29,821 nt of DNA from Priapulus caudatus (taxonomy: Eukaryota > Priapulida > Priapulimorpha > Priapulimorphida > Priapulidae): assembly GCF_000485595.1 (NCBI RefSeq), contig NW_014577748.1:1-29821 (forward strand), given 5' to 3'. Both the position numbers and the translations under genes were made by a program. Shown here piece by piece: positions 1-10,140 of this stretch. How positions within the stretch are numbered: position 1 is the stretch's first letter; each line of letters begins with the position of its first letter. A model generated the notes under the pieces. It was given only the letters and a program-made list of their open reading frames with translations. It was not told where the DNA came from and did no database searches.

Positions 1-1339
1 AGCTATTGCTCTGCCCGTCACGTCGAGTGAGTTGTATACATAGATCTGTTGAAATGCACGCTCTTCGGTGCATTCTAGTATAACGAATTGGAATATTTAT
101 AGATGTATATATTAAACCGCAATGTACCTCGTTCATTTATTTCGTCAATAAAGTTATCCGATAATACCGAGTGCATTCTATTCATGTTATAGTAGTGTAA
201 TGTGGATCGACGGTATATTAATGTATAACACGATCACAGTATATATGTGTGTGCCAACTTACAATTCAGGACCTGTATTGTCCGACGGAATACTAATCAT
301 GCGCTTACTCAAAGCATACCTTCTTTGAAAAGGCAATGAGCCAAAAATACCTCTTCTAAACACATGCGCGCTCGTTTTTGGATACGGACAATGGTTGGTG
401 CCAAGAGATAGGTTGATTCGGATTTTTTCTTGGGAGTGCTGCGTGGAGAGTCTTGGGACAAACGACCGTTGATAACGTCGGGATTACAAGCGGAGTTTTG
501 AATCGGATTATAATCAGTTTTGGTGAAGAGGAAATAAGATATAAAAACATCTTCAAACAATCATTCAACATTAAAAAAAATGTTACAATAATATACAACT
601 GCACGAGTTGGTCGAGATGTAACGACACCCCATCCCGGCCTAGACACGCCGACATATGTACACTAGGTCTCAGATATGCGTTCACATGTTGTTTCACGGT
701 TACTGTATTAATAACCAATGTTTTTAAATTTAGATTAAATACATTTACGTTATACTCCCATTACGTCGAGAAGAACCGTTTCACGCAGACGACTGACAAT
801 GAGGACATGCCGCGTGCTTCATTTTGCTCTAGCTTTGGTCGTTAGCAATGTGTAGAGAAAGACCAACGTGATCCGATGGGGAGCGCACAGGGATCCTAAA
901 TTAGGATTTTTAGCCTGTGCCGTCCTGAGGCGCAGGTATCACGCCGTCTTGAGGATTATTTGGGCTTGCTTTACGTCAGTTCAAGCTGCTTAATCTTTAT
1001 CAATATTGTAGTTGGTCTTGTATGTTGTATTTCACGCTGGTGCACGTCCTCAAATTCTGCGGGGCTTCTTTCTCGGATAGTCCATAATTAGATATTACTA
1101 GTACACAATCTTTAGAGTTTGTTGCTGTTATATGGAGACGAACTTAGGACTCTATTTAACATTGGTTTGCGGATAGTTATAGTATTCTATTTGCTTGAGG
1201 ACGAAGCGCTGGACGCGCAGTGTGTTGGCACCAAGTAGACATAATTAAATACTGCTTGGGTGGGTTTTATAATGGTTGGTGGTGTGGTTATCTAGGTGAT
1301 GCCTGTTTGAATGATACTTTCGATCTTTAGCTGGTTTTG
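1..1339. other. Non-coding stretch, no gene recognised
   Basis: This stretch is AT-rich with stop codons in all frames. The few open frames are short and translate to low-information peptides that resemble no family I know. No splice-bounded exon, RNA gene or tandem array is apparent. A small palindrome around 891-906 (ATCCTAAATTAGGAT) is the only local symmetry I noticed. The stretch from about 880 to 1339 may be a decayed extension of the repeat that follows, but the similarity is too weak to assert. Confidence 0.5.
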
Positions 1340-1500
1340 AGCCATATCTTTTTTTGTGTTACGAGAGTAGGAGCTTTACCCTACTTATAAAAGGTTCCAA
1401 ACCCGTCGCTTTAATGATTTGGCACAGCCATCCTCTTTATATCGTCTCATCAAGGGATTATTTGCCAGGTTGATGAACGCAACCTTATCTTTCGTGTGCT
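1340..1500. repeat. 3' end of CT-tract repeat, copy 1 (partial)
   Basis: About 160 bp that matches the last part of the copies ending near 2640 and 10140. Shared landmarks in order are an ACTTA-rich stretch, a TTTGGCACAGCC-like motif (1419-1430 here), a CCTCTTTATATCG-like segment, and a closing ATGAACGCA. The same order appears at 2540-2630 and 10040-10140. No coding frame is conserved between copies, so this is treated as an interspersed or tandem non-coding repeat of unknown class. It leads straight into the CT tract. Confidence 0.6.
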
Positions 1501-1735
1501 GTTCTTGTTCTTGGTCTTGTGTTCTGTCCGTGTCACTCTCTCTCGCGGTTGTTGCGCTTCGTCGGGCTATCTTTGCACTCTCTTCGCCTGGCTCTTCTCT
1601 CTCTCTCTCTCTCTGCTGCTCTTCGCTCCCTTCTTGTCTCTGCTCGCTCTCTTCTGATCTCTCTCTTCTTTCTCTCTTCTCCATCTCTCGACCCTTCGCT
1701 CTCTCTCTTTAACTGTGCTCTCTTCTCACCATGTC
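1500..1735. repeat. CT-rich simple repeat, first tract
   Basis: A pyrimidine-rich tract made of CTCT, TCTT and CTTCG variants, densest at 1580-1700. Open frames on both strands here encode only Ser/Leu-rich or Arg/Glu-rich peptides and are a by-product of the composition. The tract sits between the end of one repeat copy (1340-1500) and the next copy (from about 1925), and the same order recurs at 2640-3060. It is therefore part of the repeat unit rather than an independent microsatellite. Confidence 0.75.
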
Positions 1736-1924
1736 TCTTCGCTTTCTGGTAGGAGTTAGTATTATAGATCTTCAAGCGTAAAAGCGCGTGACACGATAAC
1801 ATCTACTATGGCCGATGGTCACCTCTCGCGTATTTGTCTCCGTTGGGGGGGGGAATCAAAGGGACCCCTTTTTGTTTCGTTTGCTGGATCTTGGTTGCCG
1901 TCTTGGGTGGGCCGGGGGGTGGGG

Positions 1925-2640
1925 CGGGTGGTCGGGGTGCGGATCCTGTCTCTTCAGGTGCAAATAGTTGCGTAAAGGGAGACTGCCCTCTACTAACTAT
2001 GTTGCGGAATTAACCTGTCACCAGTTTTGCGATCAAGTACCTAGTTCTGTCACTTGGTAGCGTGCACTTTCGGCAACAAAATCGTGTTATAGTCGATTGG
2101 TGCATCGAAAAGTTATTGTCATCAGCAAGATCGACTTTCTAGAATTTTGCAACGGCAAACAGAGACAATATACCTTGTTGATGGTTGGGCCCGAGTGAGG
2201 GGGTTGGCGTGGTGTGGTGTGTTCAATCTTGCAATGCGAGTTTCTGTGATGCAAAAATATAAAAACGAGGGTGGGCGTTCGCTGTGGCGAGAATATTCAA
2301 GACTTCGCTGGACAGGAGATCGACCATAGGTGTTCGGAGTACCTTCTGCAGGGCAGCGAGGGTAGTAGGGGTACGCGTGGTAAGGGAGGGATAAATTGGT
2401 GAATTTGGACCACAGAACAAATTGAGAGACGAATTTGGTTATGGGCATGGTCGTCAGTTGATGCTGCTTAAGAAGGTGCCTACGGTTTAGCGTGGGGTTG
2501 GCAAGCTTTTTTGGACGAGGAATGAGCGTTACGGCCTACTTAAAAGCTTGCGCAGAAGCGCTGTAATGAATTTGGCACGCAGCCAGAACCGTCTTAATCG
2601 AGCTCACGGAGGAGATGCCAATTTTAGGGAACGCAACCGG
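1925..2640. repeat. CT-tract repeat, copy 2 (main body)
   Basis: A roughly 700-bp segment that aligns along its length with 9470-10140. Shared landmarks include GGATCCTGTCTCTTCAGG (1942-1959), a block about TTAACC and TTTTGCGA, TTCTGTCACT, a GCAACGGCAAACA motif (2149-2161), AAAACGAGGG, and the CTTAATCG then ATGCCAATTT end block. Relative to the other copy it carries many extra single bases, which looks like long-read insertion noise. No reading frame is conserved between the copies, so coding function is unlikely. It may be a decayed retroelement or a satellite unit; the class is unknown. Confidence 0.65.
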
Positions 2641-3065
2641 TACCGGGGTCTGTCTGTGTCAGGGTCTGTCGTGATGTCGGGTGCTGTCTGCGCTGACTCG
2701 TCGTCGCCTTTCGCCTCTCGTGCTATTCTTTCAGCTCTCTCGCCTCTCTCTCTCTCCTGCTCTCTTCTCTCTTCTCTCGCTCTCTTTCTCTCTCGCTTTC
2801 TTTCTATCTCTTCTCTCTTCCGTTCTCTCTTAGCTATCCTCACTTCTCCGCCCTCCCTCGTGCTCGCTCTCGTAGTTCTCTCTGCCTATCTCTCGCCTAT
2901 CTCTCTCTCGCTCTCTCTTGGGCCTCTCTGCGTCTGCTCTCTTTTTTCTCTCGTTCTTCGATTCTCACTCTCATCCTGGCGTGCTCTTCTCTCTCTCTGC
3001 TCGCGTGCTCTCTCTCTCTCTCCTCGCTCTCTCTCTCTGCGCTCTTGGCGATATCTCGTGGCTCT
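2640..3065. repeat. CT-rich simple repeat, second tract
   Basis: About 400 bp of mixed CTCT, TCTCG and CTTC sequence following repeat copy 2. A 322-codon open frame runs through it and beyond (2548-3516), but the peptide is Ser/Leu/Arg low complexity in the tract and unrecognisable after it, so it is not called as a gene. Its place after the repeat end block mirrors the first tract at 1500-1735. The implied tandem unit is about 1.1 to 1.2 kb. Confidence 0.75.
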
Positions 3066-4819
3066 TTCCCACTCAAACCCAGGTCATATAGCCTGTGAAA
3101 CGTACCAGAAAATCAGAAAAAGACTGGCTCATGTATTCATGCGAGCTGGCATGTATCAATCTGTATCAGCCATACATGTACGAACAGTATGTGTGAAAAC
3201 TGACCGTTGTGTTGCTAAAATTGTACATTTAAACGCAATTTATCTCTGCCGATTTCAACCGCGTAGGTTTGACGAAAATGGATGTATCTTCGGCTGGTTC
3301 ATACTGCGTACCAGCGACACGCGAACGCGCCATTCCTACGTACACTTAAACATATATGAAGGATCTGTGCGGGATATCTCGGCAAATTTTTTTAGGGGGC
3401 TGAAGGGATGTACGCATGCACATACCAGTCCCCGACATACCCCTGCTAATTTTAAGCGCGCAAGTTTGACAGCGAATTATCATGCATCTTACGTCGTGTT
3501 ATATAATATAGTATAGTAGATATATATATATGCAAGAGTTACATAAATAGGAGAAGAGTATGACACCGTTTTAACAACGTTTTGCATAGTTTTCAACTTG
3601 TAAAATATCTATCAATATGTGGGATATAAATATATTCAAAACTTTACCTTGTTTTCGTCTATGATGTCTCCGCTGGAATGCATACGTGACAGCCGACCAG
3701 ATATGTAGCCTGAGGACTCTATTATGTTACTGCTTGAGATATAATATATAATAGTATAGTGTATCTTGATTATGTATACACAGTGTAGTGTGATAGTATT
3801 ATTGTATTCGAGGAGAGGATAATAGGGCAGTCTATTGTATCTATCCTGATGAGATGCCCGGTATTATCTACTCGCTGACTATGATTATATTGATATTATA
3901 CGGTATTTATATATATATATAAAGTAAATATATAGTATAGTAGTTATATATAATGAGTAAATAAATATATATATATAATATTGATATCATCGATCTTTAC
4001 CATGCACACGTGCCGTTGGCCCGCCCGCTGACCAGATTTTGTCTTTGTTTATTTATGTTATTTAATTTATTTGATTTAGGAATTATCCATCAGTATACAA
4101 AACATAGCATACTTTTACAATAAAATCTGCAATTCATAAAATTGGGATAACTACCAAGGATATATACACAAAAAGCATGACTAGCAGATTTATTTACATT
4201 GTGGCCTTTGTTTAATTGCTATGCCTTCCGGATGTTGGACTAACAAGTTACGACTACTAGTCAGCACTGAACTAGTTGAAAGTATGACGAAAGTTGTGTA
4301 GTTGTTTAACCTGTATATAATGGTACATTCTCAGAAAAGGCAGCGTGAAAATTTTTTTTTATGTATAGCCTAACTTGTGTCAGCCGAATTCTTTTAGCCG
4401 AAAAATCATTACTTTGAACTCTGCGCCTCGTAGGATGTTTCTGAGCCTGTTGTCCATCAGAGGATTTCTTAAACTATGGCCTTAAAAAGCTAGAATAAGA
4501 TAGAAGTTGTCGCAGGATACGCTACGCTTCAGGTGGATTGGCAGTCAGGACGTGCGACGGACGGTTCAAGGCGCCATTTTTATGCGTGACGCAGTTGATA
4601 GGCTGGCGAATCGTGGCGTAAAGTGATATGTATATATATATATGTAGTAGTATTATATTAATTATATTAATATATATAGTATTGTATATAGATAGTATAG
4701 TATATATATATATATGATATATGTATATAATATACCAATGCGAAAGGTTCAGATCCCGGCCGCAAATCCTAGTCAATTTATGCGAAGCAGCCATACATGC
4801 ATGCGCATATCTCGAGAGG
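3066..4819. other. AT-rich non-coding stretch, no gene recognised
   Basis: The region is mostly AT-rich, with TA-dinucleotide runs at about 3505-3530, 3900-3975 and 4625-4735. Minus-strand frames across the TA runs give only Ile/Tyr-rich peptides. A short similarity (GGATAACTACCAA at about 4145 against GAATAACTGCCAA at about 9308) hints at another decayed repeat, but it is too short to define. No exon, RNA gene or terminal inverted repeats were found. Confidence 0.5.
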
Positions 4820-5705
4820 ACCAGTATGATGTCCAACTCTTCATGTTTTGTATTAATACGTGACAAGTTTACATAGAAGCATTCTGCTGGGCTTAATGTG
4901 TGGTGGTATACGTGGCGGGCGACGGCGGGGAGAGGGGGGTGGGGCAAAGGGCTGCGTGCGCGCCCTTCGTATATCTCCGTCAGAAAAAGTTACGTATTAA
5001 ATATGTGAGGTCCTATGTGTGTTATTTGTTAGTTTAGAGTCCTCTAGTGAGTTTATATATGATAATTGTATATTTAAATGGACACGTGGTAGGAAAGAAA
5101 GGAGATTGTTTGAAAAAAATGTTATATATCTCATTATTATAATGATTAAGATATAAGATTATGCATAAGTGTTTGCTGACCAAACTGAGTGAAAGTTGAT
5201 CAGTGTCAAAACATAAACTCGGTGCGAGTAACTCTTCGTTGTTGATGTTCTTCACACCGCCTGGCACGCCCTGGAGTCCACTGTTTGTCACTCATTACTA
5301 TGCCCAGGAGTAGGCGACGCGTTGTGCAGAAATGACGGCAAAGTTCAGTTTCCTTTCTCATCCATGATTAGAGTGAGTTGCCCTGTGGCGGTGTTTCAAT
5401 CGCTGTCAAGGTGAGGGCATACATTGATTTTAGGACAGGTGGCGTGTTGGCTCTGTTCTCTAATATATTCTCTATATCTGTGATAAATAGTTGCAGAATT
5501 GCAAAAGAGAGACGCGCCTACTGCGGGCTTATACCTCATGGTAATTACGCCACACCTTAATTATACTAATTAATTGAGGAAATGAATTAGATTAATCTTT
5601 CGGTAAAGATCGGGTTCCGTAGTGTCTATCCTTTATACACGACGGGCGGAAATTGTTGCGAGCGGTTGCTCTCGTAAGTTGTGGTACCAAAAGAATTCCC
5701 ATTTG
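4820..5705. repeat. Interspersed repeat, block B (noisy copy)
   Basis: This segment aligns throughout with 17365-18080. Shared landmarks in order are TCCAACTCTTCATG, TATTAATACGTGACAAG, a G-rich stretch (TATACGTGGCGGG then GGCGGGG), TTCTTCACACCGCCTG, TTGTGCAGAAATGA, TTTCAATCGCTGTCA, TGTGATAAATAGTTGCAGA and GGAAATTGTTGCGAG. Compared with the second copy it has dozens of scattered extra bases, which gives a longer block for the same content. That pattern fits uncorrected long-read sequence rather than evolutionary decay. No conserved open frame is seen, and the repeat class is unknown. Confidence 0.7.
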
Positions 5706-5804
5706 ACGGGGTGTTGATATGCGAGTCAGTTAGGTTTACGCTGGAAGCGGGTCTTGTCGTGTCAGGTTTACTACAGTTAGCCCTCTGAAGTACTATAGCC
5801 CGCG

Positions 5805-5880
5805 TACACTTGCCGCAGGCTGCGGCTGCGTTACGCAGCATTACGCAGCGTTACGCTGCATTGTTACGCAGCTGCGGCAA
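5805..5880. repeat. Short GC-rich tandem repeat with hairpin potential
   Basis: Four near-copies of a TTACGCAGC-type 10 to 11-bp unit, bounded by TTGCCGCAG on the left and CTGCGGCAA on the right, which are reverse complements. On either strand the segment could fold into an imperfect hairpin. It lies in the spacer between block B and the next piece of the same repeat. The clean copy near 18080 lacks it. Confidence 0.6.
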
Positions 5881-5884
5881 CTGT

Positions 5885-5945
5885 ACGCACAGGCACTTGA
5901 AGCGTTTCAATAAAATATATTAGGGCATGACGTGATAAATCGTTG
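5885..5945. repeat. Interspersed repeat, block A1 (noisy copy)
   Basis: Matches 17205-17275 through a GCACTTGAAGCGTTT-like motif followed by CAATAAAATATA. In the cleaner copy this block directly precedes A2 and B. Here it follows B, so the order is circularly permuted. It is separated from A2 by about 690 bp of unrelated sequence. Confidence 0.55.
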
Positions 5946-6634
5946 AAACAATCTTCATTGGATAACGCAGCAGGCACTATGAAGCGTAGCTGCCCGCCTG
6001 AGCGGGCACTATCTGCTTGCGCGACGCATTGGATGTATAACGCATTGTGTTTACGTCACGGAATCTCCTGCGTCTGGGCGCCACGGCAAGCAGTTTAATT
6101 TCGACGGCGGATGTGGTTTGTGTCGAAGTTTTGTTACATCGAATGCACCGGCAAAATTAGGAGTATAATGAAGGTTTTATATAAAAGCATGAGAAAGATG
6201 TTGCATAGTCATGTGATGCCCCCGACTAAAACATTAATTGTGCCTGTTTTGGGGCGCACTATCTCTGCTAAGTCCCCCAACAGCAGGCATAATATAGTTA
6301 ATAGTAGGGTCTCAGGGCGCGAGAGATAGCGTGATCGCTAGATTGGCGTCATTGTATGTGAGTGTTGTGGATATAGAGAGATCAGTTAACGGGCGCGGTG
6401 AACCTTCTAACCCTTAACCGCTGAATCCATGTAACCCGTAACCCTAACCTTAACCCTAATCCTAAACCCTAACCCTAGCCCTAACATAATTCTAAAATAA
6501 AATACATTAGCCGAAAAAATATAAAAATAAATAAGAGACAAAATTAGGCCAAGCAAAGCCGAGGGTCCCGTAGCGGATCACTATCTGTCTCCTTGTGCAA
6601 AATTAGGTGATTGAATGGCTCAAGAGGGTGAGAG
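5946..6634. other. Insert between repeat blocks A1 and A2
   Basis: About 690 bp lying between two repeat blocks that are adjacent in the cleaner copy at 17205-17365, so it is plausibly an insertion. It contains a perfect 7-bp stem with a 4-nt loop at 5991-6008 (TGCCCGC/GCGGGCA) and a degenerate telomere-type tract at 6427-6487. A short open frame at 6111-6329 has no recognisable similarity and is not called. Confidence 0.45.
6427..6487 (-). repeat. Interstitial telomere-type repeat (degenerate TTAGGG)
   Basis: About nine imperfect copies of CCCTAA (TTAGGG on the minus strand), with variants such as CCTTAA and CCTAAT. TTAGGG is the ancestral metazoan telomere repeat. Because unrelated sequence continues on both sides, this is an interstitial tract and not a chromosome end. 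A second tract of the same type lies at 16488-16540 inside a foldback element. Confidence 0.85.
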
Positions 6635-6765
6635 TTACGAAATCTGATTTACTAGCAAAGTGCTTGACTGTTGCTTAGAGGAGTTGGTCTAATTCTATAC
6701 TTCTCTTTCACCTATTATTTGCCGACAATTTCCTGCTAATGCCCGTCTAATGCTCTATGGGTGCA
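6635..6765. repeat. Interspersed repeat, block A2 (noisy copy)
   Basis: Aligns with 17262-17365 through ACGAAATCT, TTTACTA-CAAAGT, CTCTTTCACCTATTA and GCCGACAATTTCCTG. In the other copy this block continues directly into block B, whereas here B lies upstream. The order suggests that the family is, or was, tandemly arranged. Confidence 0.65.
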
Positions 6766-6917
6766 AGCAAAAGCGTTGGCGGGTCGGCCATTGCTCACGG
6801 CTGTACACTGACACTTTAAGATAGGTAGTAGCAGGGGTAGGAAAGCGGGTGATGGCTAAATTCGGCTCGACGCTCGCTTGATTTCACACCTTGAAAAAAC
6901 AGCGGGGGTGTGCTATA

Positions 6918-7366
6918 TTCAAGGCCGGTTACGGTGAGATTACGCGTACCGCATATATTTGCTCATATATTGACTAATTGTTGCCGTCAATAAAAAACTC
7001 AAATTTACAGAGAGTATAGCTAAGACATGTGTCTATAGTAGTCGTAGAATTTTGGAGAAATTTTAATCAGTCTGGTTAATCTTCACTTCGCGCGGGGGGC
7101 CGGCCGGCGCGGCGCCGCCGAATATATTTGCCATTTGGCTAATATAGTTGACTAATCGCGCGTGCGTCAGTTGAAGCTCAATTTTGCAGCCGATTCAAGC
7201 CGATACGGGATCATATTGCTATTAAATTTTCTAGATACCGGTGATAGACAATGTCTTAGATATAAACGTTCTACTTAAATTGAGGTTTATTGACCGCACC
7301 GATTAGGCAATTAGGATTTAGGCAAATATATGGCGGTACCCGTAATCGTCCGCGTACCGGCTTGAT
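6918..7366. mobile_element. Foldback (MITE-like) element, ~450 bp
   Basis: Left arm 6918-7060 and right arm 7225-7366 are reverse complements with scattered mismatches. The outer part matches best: CAAGGCCGGTTACGG on the left, and on the right CGTACCGGCTTG, which reads CAAGCCGGTACG on the minus strand. This is followed by ATTACG-GTACCG and ATATATTTGC in both arms. Deeper matches include CCGTCAATAAA and CTAAGACAT. The loop holds a very GC-rich core (7091-7121) and a third partial copy of the arm tip near 7121-7160. There is no coding capacity. A 3-bp ATT is present on both outer sides and could be the target duplication, but it is too short to be sure. Confidence 0.7.
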
Positions 7367-8014
7367 TGAGTAGACACCGCGCGTTCACAACACGAATACA
7401 CATCCGATACAGCTTTCGATCTTTGTTTCGGAGTCGGAAGGAGAGCAGGTGTTCACTTGTTAGTAAGAAAAACATTCACTGGTCGTGTGTTCGTAACCGA
7501 TGTCGTGTTGTGCGACGCGGAAATCACAGCAAAACTGACGGAAATTCTCGGCGTGTCGCGCCCTTTGGCCCAGTTGGTATGGTGAGATGGGCGGTGCGAG
7601 TACAGCAGCTATAGTAGACTGCGTACTCGCTCCCACGCTCGATTACTCGATGCGGACCCATCGGGGGGCGGGGGCGGACCAGTCGAGTAAACTAAGCGCA
7701 GGAGGTGGGCAGCAAGTACCAGTCTTAAGGGCTATAGGCGGCGCACTGCCATTTTGGGGGTAACTACCACGCTGGGCTTTCCAACTCCCGTACGAGCCTC
7801 GGCCAGTGGATGCGTTGGGGGTAAGAAGACGTTTTGGCAGCGTTGCGGGCGCAAGAATGAGTATTCACGACGAAGAGCTGTCCGGTGGGTGTGTTTCCTG
7901 AGTTCTGGTGCAGCCATTTACGATAGGAATGAGCAAAGGGCATAGCGAACGCGCAGAATTTCGTCAGTCTTTGTGTGATTCGCGTGGGGACCAATATGGA
8001 AAGCCATCCCCTCA
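7367..8014. other. Non-coding stretch, no gene recognised
   Basis: Mixed composition with a G-rich patch at 7660-7680. One frame without a start codon (about 7366-7581) reads as an ordinary-looking peptide of about 70 residues with a helical-looking C-terminal half, but I see no family match, no clear exon borders and no second supporting exon. Overlapping frames at 7732-8015 are equally unsupported. It may be a decayed gene piece or chance. Confidence 0.4.
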
Positions 8015-8790
8015 ATAATCGGTTTCAAACATTGTCAAAATACAACAATTGTTATAATCGAATTTTAAACATTGCAATATTAATTAATAAAAATACAAAT
8101 TACTTTATATTGTTCGAGAAGATTTAGAATTCAAATTTAAATTAATTCACAGAATAACAAATCCAATTCACTTAACTTGGCAACATTAATTCACAGACTT
8201 TCCAAAATTAAGTTGCTTGCATGTACAAATTCTTCAACATCATTTGCTTAAAAATTCATTTTCTAGAACGTACAATTTATTTTTCAAAACAGTACAAACC
8301 AATTTACTAATTGCGAAATTTAATTGAGAACATGTTACATAAACTCACAAATGTTCAAATCTTGCTTCATCACGTCCTAACGTAATTGAGAATTTTATAA
8401 AGTTGTTAATGAGATTTAACAGGAATAACGAATCAGTTCACTAAAGTTTAAAATTAATTATTACTTTTAACATTAGATCACAGAAATCGAATGCTTATCT
8501 GGTTGGTTTTCAGAATTATTTGGTAGACAAACACGACAAATGTTATAGGCCTTAATTACAAATTATTAATTCATACAGCGTTTCAAAACATATATAAACG
8601 TTTCCAGAGTCAAAGAGCTCATTTAACAGATCAATTTATGCAGAAACTTCCAACTGCTATTCAAGACGTCTGAAATCACTTACTAACGTTACAATTCTGC
8701 CTGCCCATTGTTGTTTTCGCGGTCCGTGTGCAAAAACTAAAATTCTAGGAAACCGTTCGAATCAAATTCATAAGATTGCAATGTCTATTC
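8015..8790. other. A/T-rich, G-poor stretch, no gene
   Basis: Composition shifts abruptly to A- and T-rich, G-poor sequence on the plus strand with many recurring short words such as AATTCACAGA, AATTTA and TTCAAA. No open frame of note and no regular tandem period was found. It could be a decayed satellite or transposon remnant. The edges are compositional estimates, not defined ends. Confidence 0.5.
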
Positions 8791-9419
8791 AGCTTTACAC
8801 TTTACGAAACCAGCCAACTACAAACCAAACTTCAATATCAATTCATTGCTAAAAGTACCCGGATGTTTCAGCTTGGATGGAATACACTATTGGAGCTTTC
8901 GAGATCCAATTTTTACACCCTTGCGCGAAAGCGTCGGGTACTGGAGCTTTGGCTCATAGGGGGTATATGTCCCCCAGGTACTGCCGGCGAACGTTACCCT
9001 GGTAAACTATCTGAGATGGTTAGGGTTTGGTTAGGGCGTAGGGAGGTAGGCCGTAGCTTGATCCTAGACTCGGTTAGTGGAGTAGGCGAGGTACGGGTTA
9101 TTGCATTCATAAAAATTATAAAAATTGTTGATTCAGATCATGCGTGCACTTTACAGATTATGTATATAGATTACTACCGTGATACGGGGCCTAGAATAGT
9201 TACGTTATCGGACAGTCCTGTTATCGTTTGGTATTCGGTTACTAAGTTATTGAATTCACGTCGCGTCGCATCTTATATGCAAAACACTGAATAATCAGTT
9301 AGATTGGAATAACTGCCAAAGAGTATAAAACCATGCAGCCAAGCGACCATGCTCGCACCGTACGGATACAGATAGTAGTATCTCAACGGTAAAAGAGGAC
9401 ACGAAACATCACTGATTGG
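8791..9419. other. Non-coding stretch with unsupported 172-codon frame
   Basis: An ATG-started frame of 172 codons lies at 8776-9294 on the plus strand. Its peptide matches no family I recognise, and part of it covers a sequence with two TTAGGG words (about 9020 and 9031). There is no sign of splice borders or a paralogue in the window. I treat it as chance, with low certainty. Confidence 0.4.
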
Positions 9420-10140
9420 CGTTGTTGTCACTCTCGCTAGTTCTCGGGTGGAGCAGACTTTGTCGGTTGATGTCGGGTGGGATCCTGTCTCTTCAGGTCA
9501 TTAGTTCGTAGAGGGAGGACTTCCCACTAGCTAACTTATGTTGCCGCGATTAACGGTCAACTTTTGCGAAAGTACTTCCATTCTGTCACTGGACGCACTT
9601 GCAAAAAATCTTTTATAGGCGATTGCATCGGCAAAATTATTGTTTACCAGCAAACGGCATTTCCAGAACGCAACGGCAAACAAGAAAAATTACCTGTTCC
9701 TCGAAGCGCGGTTTAGGAGTGTGATTCAATCTTCGATTGCAGTTCTGTGTCAATAATATTAAAAACGGGCTGCGTTCCTTCAATATTTTCAAGCTTCAGC
9801 TTGACAGAGGACGGCCGAGTACCAAATGGTTCGAACCTCTACAGTGGCACATTAGGTAGGGCGATCACGCCGTGGGAGGATTAATATTTCGTTGTATTAA
9901 GTTTGACAAGAACAAGCAATGGGGGTATTCGAATTGGTTTATGTGGGCATTGTCGCGTCGAGTTGATGGCCTGGTAAGAAAGTGGTCCTACTGTAGCTTG
10001 GTAATTTTAGCAACTTTTTTGACGAGGGTTACGGAGCTCTACGCTTACTTAAAACGGTGCCAATGCCCTGTTACATGATTGTGGCACAGCCGACCTCTTA
10101 ATCGGGCCTACCCAGGAATTGCCAAGTTCTATGAACGCAG
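9420..10140. repeat. CT-tract repeat, copy 3 (no CT tract)
   Basis: Aligns with 1925-2640 from GGATCCTGTCTCTTCAGG (9481-9498) through TTCTGTCACTGG, CGCAACGGCAAACA (9668-9681), AAAACGGGCTGCGTTCC, and the end block CTCTTAATCGG then ATTGCCAA. In place of the long CT tract it has only a short TGTCACTCTCGC segment at about 9428. This gives a distinct subtype, or a copy that lost the tract. No frame is conserved between copies. Confidence 0.65.

Noticed and set aside
2548-3516. 322-codon open frame on the plus strand
   Set aside because: More than half is a CT-tract Ser/Leu/Arg low-complexity translation. The rest has no recognisable domain, and the frame crosses a repeat boundary.
4735-4765. tRNA-like B-box (GGTTCAGATCC followed by CGGCCGC)
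   Set aside because: No matching A-box, no cloverleaf, and the upstream sequence is a TA run. Similar short words at about 9828 also fail.
5991-6008. Rho-independent terminator-like stem-loop
   Set aside because: No T run follows and the setting is eukaryotic, so it is kept only as a hairpin.
6427-6487. Chromosome end
   Set aside because: Unrelated sequence continues for kilobases on both sides and the repeats are degenerate.
7366-7614. Possible coding remnants, including a start-less frame of about 70 codons in the phase ending near 7581
   Set aside because: The peptide looks ordinary but matches nothing I recognise, and no splice borders are evident. A translated search could revive it.
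8776-9294. 172-codon open frame on the plus strand
   Set aside because: No family resemblance, no supporting exons or paralogue, and it overlaps telomere-like words. A protein search of this frame would settle it.
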